From JAVBTT01 sp031556035 (GTDB lineage Bacteria; Bacillota; Clostridia; Oscillospirales; UBA929): a DNA stretch of 64,000 nucleotides. This document shows, in pieces, positions 32,796 to 40,414 of the stretch. How positions within the stretch are numbered: position 1 is the stretch's first letter; each line of letters begins with the position of its first letter. The stretch is from positions 1-64,000 of the forward strand of contig JAVBTT010000003.1 of the NCBI GenBank assembly GCA_031556035.1, written 5' to 3'. The position numbers and the translations under genes were made by a program. A model generated the notes under the pieces. The model was not told the origin of the DNA, searched no databases, and saw only the letters and a list, made by a program, of their open reading frames with translations.

Positions 32796-34840
32796 AAGCA
32801 TCGGATAACACCGGCGCGAGGCGTCCGCCGGACGCGCTGGTCCGGCTGGCGTATTTCTTTTTGTCGCTTTTTTATGTCGAGCTCATATTCGGTATATCCA
32901 CAAACACGCTGGGGGACGGCTTCTGGCGTGTGGCGCTGCTGCGCCTTTGCGGGGCAGCGATACTGCTGCTCGTGACTATGGCGCTGCCGCGCCGCGCCGC
33001 GAACGCCGTGGCAATGGCCGCTCTTGTGCTCTTCCCTCTTATCGCGGCGGCGCAGCTGATATACTTCCGCATTTTCTCGACCTTCTTCACGTTGTTTTCA
33101 GCGGGAAACGGCGCGCAGGTGCTGGAGTTCTTCTGGTTTGTGGTCGAGGTTTTGGGGCGTAATATACTGTTCATTGTTCTGCTGGCGCTTCCCGCGCTGG
33201 GCTACGCGCTGTTTATAAAGAGGGCGTTCCCGCCGCCTGAGCGTCCGTGGCGGTTTGCGGGCAAGGGCTTGTCAGCGGCGTGCCTTCTGTATCTCGTTCA
33301 GCTTTTGATCTATCTCCCCTGCGCCAAGGATCCCACCTCGCCCTTTGGCCTGGCCATGGGGCAGGGGGACGCGAAGACATCGGTTTCCGAGCTGGGGCTG
33401 TTCGCCACCATGCAGGTGGATATGTACTCGAATTTCGTAAAACCCGACGCGTCGCAGGCGCTCGCAGTTGCCGCCAGACCGGAGACACCGGCGCCGCCCT
33501 CGGCGTCCGTGGCCGTCCCGTCCCCGGTGCCGTCGGATATCCCCGTGTCGTCGCCCTCCGAGGCGCCCCCGGCCTGGCTAGGAAAGTATAACGAGCTGGA
33601 TATCGACTTTGCCGCGCTTGCGGAGGAGAGCGCGGCAAACAAGGCGCTGACGCAGCTCCACAACTATTTCGCGGGAGTCGAGCCGACGAATCAGAACGAG
33701 TACACCGGGATATTCAAGGGCTACAACCTGATATACATGACCTGTGAGGGCTTTTCGCACCTGGCCGTGGACAGGGAACGCACCCCGCTGCTGTATAAAA
33801 TGCAGCACGAGGGGGTGTGCTTCACCGACTGCTACAACCCCGCCTGGGGAGTCAGCACCACCGACGGCGAGTACGCGTCCTGCATGGGCCTCCTCCCCAA
33901 GCCGGGGGTGTGGAGCTTCTACAAGAGCGCCGCCAACTATGTGCCGTTTACGATGGGCATACAGCTCAAATCGCTGGGCTACAGGACAAACGCCTACCAC
34001 AACCACACGTACGACTACTACCGCCGCGACCTGTCCCACCCCAACATGGGCTATGACTACAAGGCGAAGGGCAAGGGGCTGGATGTGAAGAACACCTGGC
34101 CCGAGAGCGATGTTGAAATGATGCAGAAGACGGTGGACGAGTATATCGGAAGCGAGCCGTTCCACGCTTACTACATGACCGTCAGCGGGCATTTGCAGTA
34201 CACGTTCACCGGCAACTACCAGTCCGGAAAGCACAGGGACGCGGTGGCCGACCTGCCGTATTCGGACAACGTCAAGGCCTATCTGGCCTGCCAGATGGAG
34301 CTGGAGTACGCTCTTGAGTACATTATGGAGAGGCTTGAGGAGGCCGGCATAGCCGAGAGGACGCTTTTCGCGTTCGCGGCGGACCACTACCCCTATGGGC
34401 TGACGCCGGACGAGATATCCGAGCTTGAGGGGCACAAGATTGATCAGAGCTTCGAGATGTACAAAAACGCGATGATAATCTACGCCAAGGGCATGGAGCC
34501 GGTCACGGTCGACGCCCCGGTGTCCAGCATTGACCTTCTGCCCACCGTATCCAACCTGCTCGGGCTGCCCTACGACTCGCGCCTGCTGTCCGGCCGGGAC
34601 GTGTTTTCCGATTCGCCGCCGCTGGTGATGTTCACAAACCGCAGCTTTATCACCGACAAGGGCGTTTACAACAGCAAGACAAAGGCATTTGCCCCCAGGG
34701 AGGGAGTCGAGGTCGGCCCCGACTATGTCGATGAGATGAGCAGACTGATTGAGGGCAAGTTTGCCGCCGCCGCGAAGATCATTGAACTGGACTATTTCGG
34801 AAAGATAGCGGAGTATCTCCCACAGACGCGAGCGGAGTAA
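32792..34840 (+). CDS. LTA synthase-like sulfatase-fold membrane enzyme
   Basis: 682 aa. The N-terminal ~225 residues hold about five membrane spans. A Pro/Ser linker (APPSASVAVPSPVPSD) then leads to an extracellular sulfatase/alkaline phosphatase-fold domain: YMTCEGFSH (metal Glu), WGVSTTDGEYASCM with the probable Thr nucleophile at 356, and FAFAADHYPYGLTPDE (metal Asp/His). In LtaS the nucleophile motif is T-S-D-x-E, closely matched by T-T-D-G-E. The enzyme likely transfers glycerol-phosphate or another phospho-group onto a surface polymer; a true type I LTA role is not proven. The start is TTG 32792, coupled to the GNAT gene. Confidence 0.88.
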   Translation: MKASDNTGARRPPDALVRLAYFFLSLFYVELIFGISTNTLGDGFWRVALLRLCGAAILLLVTMALPRRAANAVAMAALVLFPLIAAAQLIYFRIFSTFFTLFSAGNGAQVLEFFWFVVEVLGRNILFIVLLALPALGYALFIKRAFPPPERPWRFAGKGLSAACLLYLVQLLIYLPCAKDPTSPFGLAMGQGDAKTSVSELGLFATMQVDMYSNFVKPDASQALAVAARPETPAPPSASVAVPSPVPSDIPVSSPSEAPPAWLGKYNELDIDFAALAEESAANKALTQLHNYFAGVEPTNQNEYTGIFKGYNLIYMTCEGFSHLAVDRERTPLLYKMQHEGVCFTDCYNPAWGVSTTDGEYASCMGLLPKPGVWSFYKSAANYVPFTMGIQLKSLGYRTNAYHNHTYDYYRRDLSHPNMGYDYKAKGKGLDVKNTWPESDVEMMQKTVDEYIGSEPFHAYYMTVSGHLQYTFTGNYQSGKHRDAVADLPYSDNVKAYLACQMELEYALEYIMERLEEAGIAERTLFAFAADHYPYGLTPDEISELEGHKIDQSFEMYKNAMIIYAKGMEPVTVDAPVSSIDLLPTVSNLLGLPYDSRLLSGRDVFSDSPPLVMFTNRSFITDKGVYNSKTKAFAPREGVEVGPDYVDEMSRLIEGKFAAAAKIIELDYFGKIAEYLPQTRAE

Positions 34841-34878
34841 AGTTGCCGTAAAAATTTATAATTATTTATTTTACAGTA

Positions 34879-34907
34879 TTGAAAAAGAACGTTTGTTTTG
34901 TTATAAT
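34879..34907 (+). promoter_or_regulatory. Sigma-A promoter of uvrB
   Basis: TTGAAA (34879-34884), 17 bp, TATAAT (34902-34907). Because the promoter sits on top of the longest open frame's start, the protein must begin further downstream. No LexA/DinR box was recognised. Confidence 0.8.
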
Positions 34908-34962
34908 GTCTTTGTATGACCCTGCGGAAATACAAATACTCATGCCGTATGAGGTAACACAG

Positions 34963-36924
34963 ATGCCTAAACTTGAAGTCGTAAGCGAATACTCCCCGGC
35001 GGGCGACCAGCCGGGAGCGATAGACGCGCTCGCGGCGGGGGTGGAAAACGGCCTGTCCGAGCAGGTGCTGCTGGGCGTCACCGGCTCCGGAAAGACCTAC
35101 ACGGTGGCAAAGCTCATCGAGAGGGTGCAGCGCCCAACCCTGGTGCTCGCGCACAACAAAACCCTCGCCGCGCAGCTCTGCGCGGAGTTCAAGGAGTTCT
35201 TCCCCAACAACGCGGTCGAGTACTTCGTGAGCTACTACGACTACTACCAGCCGGAGGCGTACATCCCGCACACGGATACGTATATCGAGAAGGACAGCTC
35301 GATCAACAACGAGATAGAGCGGCTGCGCCATTCGGCGTCCTCCGCGCTGTTCGAGCGCCGGGACGTGATTGTCGTGTCCTCGGTCAGCTGCATATACAGC
35401 CTGGGCGACCCGGCGGAGTACAAGGGCATGGTGATTTCGCTGCGCCCGGGCATGACGATCAAGCGGGACAGACTACTGAAAAAGCTGGTGGAGATACGCT
35501 ACGCCCGCAACGACGTGGCCTTTGAGCGCAACGCTTTCCGGGTGCGCGGGGACACGGTGGAGATATTCCCCGTCTACGCCAGCGACTGGGCAATAAGGGT
35601 TGAGTTCTTCGGGGACGAGATAGAGAGAATATCCGAGATCAACGTGATAACCGGGATGACCAAGGCAGTTGTGAGCCACGCCGCGATCTACCCCGCCTCG
35701 CACTATGTTACCGGACGGGACAAGCTGGAAAAGGCGCTCGGGGTCATCGAGGACGAGCTGTGGAAGCGCGTGAAGGAGTTCGAGGAGGACGGCAAGCTGC
35801 TGGAGGCCCAGCGCATAAAGCAGCGCACCCTCTACGACATGGAGATGCTGCGCGAGGTGGGCTTCTGCTCCGGGGTGGAAAACTATTCGCGCATAATGAC
35901 CGGGCGCGAGCCCGGCTCGACTCCGTATACTTTGATGGACTATTTCCCGAAGGATTTCCTGATGGTGGTGGACGAGAGCCACGTGACTATTCCGCAGGTG
36001 CGGGCGATGTACAATGGCGACCGCGCGCGCAAGCAGAGCCTGGTGGATTACGGCTTCCGGCTTCCGTCCGCGTTTGACAACCGGCCGCTGAACTTCAGCG
36101 AGTTCTGCGGCAAGCTCAACCAGATAATCTATGTCTCCGCGACCCCGGCGCCCTACGAGACCGAGCGTGCCGGGCAGATTGTGGAGCAGGTGATACGCCC
36201 GACCGGGCTTGTGGACCCGAAGCTGTCGGTGCGCCCGATACAGGGTCAGATAGACGACCTGCTGTTCGAGATACGCGCTCGGGCCGAAAAGAACGAGCGT
36301 GTGCTGGTCACGACGCTGACAAAGCGCATGGCCGAGGATCTGACCGCCTTTTTACAGACAGCCGGGGTCAAGGTGCGCTACATGCACCACGATGTCGACA
36401 CCCTGGAGCGCATTGAGCTGATACGCGACCTGCGCCTAGGAGTTTTCGACGTGCTGGTGGGCATCAACCTGCTGCGCGAGGGGCTTGACCTGCCCGAGGT
36501 CAGCATGGTGGCGATCCTGGACGCGGACAAGGAGGGCTTCCTGCGCTCGGAGACCTCGTTGATACAGACGATCGGCAGGGCCGCCCGAAACGCGGAGGGC
36601 CTGGTGGTGCTGTACGCTGACAGGATTACCCCGTCAATGGAGCGCGCGATGGCCGAGACCGAGCGCAGGCGGGCGAAGCAGGAGGCGTACAACGCCGAGC
36701 ACGGCATCATACCGAAGACGATCATCAAGAGCGTGCGGGACAAGCTGGAGATATCGCAGGCGGTCGAGGGCGAGAAGAAGCCGGTCAAGTACATGACCGC
36801 GCGCGAGAAGCAGGAGGCGGTCGAGCGGCTTGAGGGCGAGATGAGGAAGGCCGCGAAGCTGCTTGAGTTCGAATACGCGGCGATACTGCGGGATCAGATT
36901 ATAAAGCTGAAGGCGGAGATGTAA
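34963..36924 (+). CDS. uvrB: Excinuclease ABC subunit B
   Basis: 653 aa, normal UvrB length. Walker A GVTGSGKTYT (~40), the beta-hairpin YFVSYYDYYQPEAYIPHTD used to clamp damaged DNA, helicase motifs DESHVTIPQVRAMY and IYVSATPAPYE, LTKRMAEDL, the QTIGRAARNAEG motif VI and a C-terminal UVR domain (ERLEGEMRKAAKLLEFEYA) that contacts UvrC. It loads with UvrA and verifies bulky DNA lesions. Although the frame opens at 34879, I chose ATG 34963: it follows the promoter, has GAGGT upstream and yields MPKLEVVSEYSPAGDQP, the family start. uvrA lies 3.5 kb downstream. Confidence 0.97.
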   Translation: MPKLEVVSEYSPAGDQPGAIDALAAGVENGLSEQVLLGVTGSGKTYTVAKLIERVQRPTLVLAHNKTLAAQLCAEFKEFFPNNAVEYFVSYYDYYQPEAYIPHTDTYIEKDSSINNEIERLRHSASSALFERRDVIVVSSVSCIYSLGDPAEYKGMVISLRPGMTIKRDRLLKKLVEIRYARNDVAFERNAFRVRGDTVEIFPVYASDWAIRVEFFGDEIERISEINVITGMTKAVVSHAAIYPASHYVTGRDKLEKALGVIEDELWKRVKEFEEDGKLLEAQRIKQRTLYDMEMLREVGFCSGVENYSRIMTGREPGSTPYTLMDYFPKDFLMVVDESHVTIPQVRAMYNGDRARKQSLVDYGFRLPSAFDNRPLNFSEFCGKLNQIIYVSATPAPYETERAGQIVEQVIRPTGLVDPKLSVRPIQGQIDDLLFEIRARAEKNERVLVTTLTKRMAEDLTAFLQTAGVKVRYMHHDVDTLERIELIRDLRLGVFDVLVGINLLREGLDLPEVSMVAILDADKEGFLRSETSLIQTIGRAARNAEGLVVLYADRITPSMERAMAETERRRAKQEAYNAEHGIIPKTIIKSVRDKLEISQAVEGEKKPVKYMTAREKQEAVERLEGEMRKAAKLLEFEYAAILRDQIIKLKAEM

Positions 36925-37236
36925 GAAAGTAGGGGCGACCGTCCCCGGTCGCCCGCCGTATCTCCCTCATCATCGTAGCGGAGGGCAAAGCGGCGCGCCG
37001 GGTCGTCGCGCCCTACGGGACGGAACCACCCCGCCGCCCGCGGGCGGTATCCCCCTTTGACAAGGGGGACGGGGTTTTACCTCCCTTGTTAAAGGGAGGG
37101 GGACCGCGAACCGGTGAAGGGATTCCCCTTAGTTCTGGAAAACCTGCTTCGGCGACGGCACTTTCCCGTCGCCGGAGGCGCGCTCCTTCACCCTGGACTA
37201 CTATATTCCCATTGACTGAGAAGGGGGCTTACCACC
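36925..37236. other. Intergenic region with repeats after uvrB
   Basis: 312 bp, no gene. It holds a hairpin GGGCGACCG TCCC CGGTCGCCC (36932-36953), a common intergenic palindrome type in Clostridia that may end uvrB, and the third copy of the REP/MITE-like family at 37024-37107. The promoter of the WG-repeat gene should lie after it. Confidence 0.55.
37024..37107 (+). repeat. REP/MITE-like palindromic element, copy 3
   Basis: Starts CCACCCCGCCGCCCGCGGGC, then CCCCCTTTGACAAGGGGG, ACGGGGTTTTA and CCTCCCTTGTTAAAGGGAGG followed by GGGACC. It matches copy 2 module by module with compensatory changes inside the stems, as expected if hairpin shape is preserved. Confidence 0.75.
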
Positions 37237-39330
37237 ATGAAAAAGCTGTTTTCGACTGCGCTGGCGGTGCTTATGCTCATATCCCTCCTGTCGGCCCCGC
37301 CCGCGCTGGCTGCGCCTGATACCGGCGCTAAGACACTTGTGCCGCTTGAGTATGAGTCAATAGGCGGCTTTTCAAACGGTCTGGCCGTCGCGTTAAGGGA
37401 CGGCAAATACGGAGTGATTGATCTGGCCGGACGGGTGGTCATTCCCTTTGCCCATGAATACCTTTCGCTTGTGGGCGAAAACGCCGCCTGCTTCACAAAA
37501 GACGGCAAATACGGGCTGATCGGATTGGGCGGCAAGGAGCTTGTCCCCGCCGTATATGACAGCATTGAGCGCTTTTCAGGGGGGCGAGCGGTGGTGAAGC
37601 TGGGCGGCAAGTACGGTGTGATCGACCGGCTCGGCAGCGAGATCGCGCCGCCGGAGTATGACTCGGTTTACACCTACCATCGCGGTCTGGCTGTCGTCAC
37701 GCGCGGCGGGCTGATGGGCTGCATAGACATGGACGGCAAACTCGTCGTGCCGGAGGAATACGCGATCAGCGGCTTTGTTGACGGGCTCGCGCCCGCGCGG
37801 CGCGGCGACGAGTGGTACCTGATCAAGGCGCCGGGCGGCGGGCTTATTCCGGTCGGGGCGCCCGCCGGGGTGAAATATGACGCTATATACAGCTTCGCGG
37901 GCGGCTATGCCCTTGTCCAGGCGGGGAACAAATACGGCATGACAGATAGTGCCGGGAAGATCCTTGTCCCGGCCGAGTACGACGAGGTGAAGCACTTCAG
38001 CGAGGGAATGGCCGCCGTGCGCAATAACGGCAAATGGGGCTATGTGGACAGCTCGGGAACGCTTGCCGTGCCGTGCTCATACACCGCCGCCGGGAATTTT
38101 ATCGGCGGCCTTGCCACTGTGGTTTCAGGCAAAAAAGCGGGACTCATCGGCAGGGACGGCAGACTGGCAACGCCTGTCGAGTACGACGCGATACACGACC
38201 CTGACTCCGACGGGATGCGCTGCGCTCAGAAAAACGGGTTGTACGGCTTCCTGGACGCGTCCGGTAAGCTGGCAATCCCATGCAGGTACATCAACCCCGG
38301 CTCTTTTGCGGGCGGCTGCGCCGCGGTCGCGACCAACGAGGGCACCGCCATTATTGACAAAACCGGCAAAACGCTCAGCTGGCCGCAGAGCGCCTACGGG
38401 CTCGGAAACGGGCTGTTCTGGTCCAACAAATACGGCACGGACAGCCTCGGCCACCCAGTAGTGCTGGGCGTCGGGGTTATCGACAAATACGGCAATGAAG
38501 TTCTGCCGAAAATATACTCGCATCACGAGGGACTCGGCCCCGATTTCTTCCTGCTCTGCGTCGGGGGGAACATTCATCCTGAGATATCCCACCTGTGGGT
38601 GGGCGGAACGCGCGGCGTGATGGACAGAAACGGCAGGCTCGTCCTGCCGGCGGAGTACGACTCGGTGACCCCCTGCTGGAACATCGAGAGCGGGACGCCC
38701 GACCCTCGGTACGACGGGCTGGTGATAGTCAGCAGGGAGGGCAAATGCGGAATTATAAAGCTCCCCTCGCCCGCCGATATACCGTCCGCGTGGGCGACGG
38801 AGCACATCGCGACCGCTATTGGCGCGGGGTTGGTTCCGGATCGGCTTCAGGGCTTCTTCACGCGGTCCGCCACACGAGCTGAGTTTTGCGCACTGGCTGT
38901 CGCGCTGTACGAGAGTATAACCTATACCGAGATAACCGAGCTGGTCGGATTCACGGACGCCTGGCAGCCGGAGGTGTGGAAAATGGCAGGGCTTGGCATA
39001 GTCTCCGGGGTCGGGGACGGCCGTTTTGACCCGGACGGGCCTGTCACCCGGGAGCAGGCCGCGCTGATACTGACAAGGCTGATGGAGTCGCTGGGCGGGG
39101 CGCTCGACGAAGCCCAGCCGAAATTCGCTGACAGCTCCGCGATTTCCGACTGGGCGGCGGATTCGGTGGGTAAAATGCAGGAGAGCGGCATAATGGCCGG
39201 CACGGGCGGCGGGAATTTCTCGCCGAAGGGCAGCTTTACGATTGAGCAGAGCGTGACGACGCTGCTGAAGATATACGACCTGTTGAATGTCAGAACCATC
39301 CCGGAACCGCCGCCCAAAGCGGAAGAGTAA
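37237..39330 (+). CDS. WG-repeat surface protein with C-terminal SLH domains
   Basis: 697 aa. A signal peptide (MKKLFSTALAVLMLISLLSA, cleavage near ALAAP) is followed by about ten WG/KWG-type repeats (residues ~35-500; units like KYGVIDLAGRVVIPFAHEY, KYGMTDSAGKILVPAEYD and KWGYVDSSGTLAVPCSY) that should form a beta-propeller-like solenoid. The last ~170 residues carry SLH modules (TRAEFCALAVALYESI; GDGRFDPDGPVTREQAALIL; GGGNFSPKGSFTIEQSVTTL), which bind pyruvylated secondary cell-wall polymer. It is thus a non-covalently anchored cell-surface protein; the ligand is unknown. It sits between uvrB and uvrA on the same strand, an unusual split of that pair. Confidence 0.88.
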   Translation: MKKLFSTALAVLMLISLLSAPPALAAPDTGAKTLVPLEYESIGGFSNGLAVALRDGKYGVIDLAGRVVIPFAHEYLSLVGENAACFTKDGKYGLIGLGGKELVPAVYDSIERFSGGRAVVKLGGKYGVIDRLGSEIAPPEYDSVYTYHRGLAVVTRGGLMGCIDMDGKLVVPEEYAISGFVDGLAPARRGDEWYLIKAPGGGLIPVGAPAGVKYDAIYSFAGGYALVQAGNKYGMTDSAGKILVPAEYDEVKHFSEGMAAVRNNGKWGYVDSSGTLAVPCSYTAAGNFIGGLATVVSGKKAGLIGRDGRLATPVEYDAIHDPDSDGMRCAQKNGLYGFLDASGKLAIPCRYINPGSFAGGCAAVATNEGTAIIDKTGKTLSWPQSAYGLGNGLFWSNKYGTDSLGHPVVLGVGVIDKYGNEVLPKIYSHHEGLGPDFFLLCVGGNIHPEISHLWVGGTRGVMDRNGRLVLPAEYDSVTPCWNIESGTPDPRYDGLVIVSREGKCGIIKLPSPADIPSAWATEHIATAIGAGLVPDRLQGFFTRSATRAEFCALAVALYESITYTEITELVGFTDAWQPEVWKMAGLGIVSGVGDGRFDPDGPVTREQAALILTRLMESLGGALDEAQPKFADSSAISDWAADSVGKMQESGIMAGTGGGNFSPKGSFTIEQSVTTLLKIYDLLNVRTIPEPPPKAEE

Positions 39331-39333
39331 AGG

Positions 39334-39510
39334 GAAGGGCGCAGCCCCTGCGCGTGAGCAAAAATCCAAGGAGCAGCGAAGCGCATGACGCAGGATTTTT
39401 TCGAACTGCGCGCAGGCGTTTGGCGAAGGCCCCAACAGGGCCGCAGCCAAAGCCGGAGCGCAAGCGGGGGCGGGAGCCTGACAACGCCGAAGGGCGCAGC
39501 CCCGGCGCGT
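39334..39510. repeat. Intergenic block bounded by a 22-bp direct repeat
   Basis: GAAGGGCGCAGCCCCTGCGC (39334-) and GAAGGGCGCAGCCCCGGCGC (39489-) are near-identical 22-bp copies, one mismatch, about 155 bp apart. Between them are a terminator-like hairpin (AAAAATCC at 39360, GGATTTTT at 39393) and several GC-rich short palindromes. No gene is present. Confidence 0.55.
39360..39402 (+). terminator. Probable terminator of the WG/SLH gene
   Basis: Arms AAAAATCC and GGATTTTT(T), 25-nt loop, ending in a run of six T. It lies 30 bp after the stop codon. Confidence 0.5.
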
Positions 39511-39530
39511 TGAATCCCCCCGCCCTATAC

Positions 39531-40316
39531 TCAAAGAAAGAACTCCGGCTCCGGATGCGCTCCCGCCAATGCCTTTTCCATACCCTCCACCCTCTTGTGA
39601 AAGCCCTCGTCAGTCACCTCTCGGGCCCCTAATGGGCAGCGCCGGACGCAGCCCTGGCATAGAACGCAGCGGGACTGGTCGGTTTCGTTCGGGCTGTAGT
39701 AGGCTATAGCGTCGGTCGGGCACCAGCGGTAACACTGCATGCAGTAAATGCACTTCTCGTTTGTGATCGGCGCAAACGGCTGCTTCGGCTGATATCCGGC
39801 GTACGGGCGGCTGCCCGGCACGGACGGTCTTGACAACGGATCGCCCGATGACAGCTTGCTTTTTATCGCCGCGCCAAAACGCCCTATCGCCTCAATATCA
39901 TCCGCGTCGGGACGCCCGGCGGAGATTTTTAACGACGAGGCGTGCCGCGCTACTAACGCGCCTGCTGCGACCGGGATGAAGCCCCTGGATTCAAGCAGGT
40001 CGCACAGCTCCACAAGCGCGTCGTCATAAGCGCGGCCGCCGTATATGACAAGCGCGACCGCCGGGGAGCCGTTTCCCCGGAGGTTTTCAAAAAGACCGGG
40101 CTCAACTCGGGGAAGCCTTCCGCCGTATACCGGAGAGCCCGCGAGCAGCAGTGTCTCCGGCGTGAATTCGTGGGTTTTTTCGCGCGCGCTCACCGAGGTC
40201 AGGTTGATCGACTCGAACGGAACCCCAAGGGACATGGCTCCGCTAAGTCGCGTTGCGATATTGAAGGTGCTGCGTGTCGGGCTGAAGCAGCAGAGCGCGG
40301 CGCTTGTTATTTCCAT
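39531..40316 (-). CDS. EFR1-type flavodoxin-ferredoxin protein
   Basis: 261 aa. Residues ~1-165 are flavodoxin-like (SPTRSTFNIATRL phosphate loop, LLLAGSPVYGGRLP, VALVIYGGRAYDDAL). The C-terminal ~80 residues hold two 4Fe-4S clusters: CIYCMQCYRWCP and CVLCQGCVRRCP. Such fused proteins are known in anaerobes as EFR1-type ferrodoxins and likely shuttle electrons between pools; the exact redox partners are unknown. ATG 40316 has GGGGAGG nine bases upstream and begins the flavodoxin domain, so the longer frame to 40427 is rejected. It is divergent from uvrA with 98 bp between starts. Confidence 0.9.
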   Translation of the reverse strand: MEITSAALCCFSPTRSTFNIATRLSGAMSLGVPFESINLTSVSAREKTHEFTPETLLLAGSPVYGGRLPRVEPGLFENLRGNGSPAVALVIYGGRAYDDALVELCDLLESRGFIPVAAGALVARHASSLKISAGRPDADDIEAIGRFGAAIKSKLSSGDPLSRPSVPGSRPYAGYQPKQPFAPITNEKCIYCMQCYRWCPTDAIAYYSPNETDQSRCVLCQGCVRRCPLGAREVTDEGFHKRVEGMEKALAGAHPEPEFFL

Positions 40317-40414
40317 AGCTGGTTTCCTCCCCGAGATAGTGTATATTTGAGCAATTATATCAACAAATGTTGTATATTTCAACTTTGAAAACTTCAACAC
40401 CCGGAGGATAGCAG

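Noticed and set aside
34879..34962. 28-residue N-terminal extension of UvrB
   Set aside because: The stretch coincides with the promoter boxes, and the family N-terminus begins at ATG 34963.
38125..39534. 469-aa minus-strand ORF opposite the WG/SLH gene
   Set aside because: It is antisense to clear WG repeats and SLH modules and shows no domain of its own.
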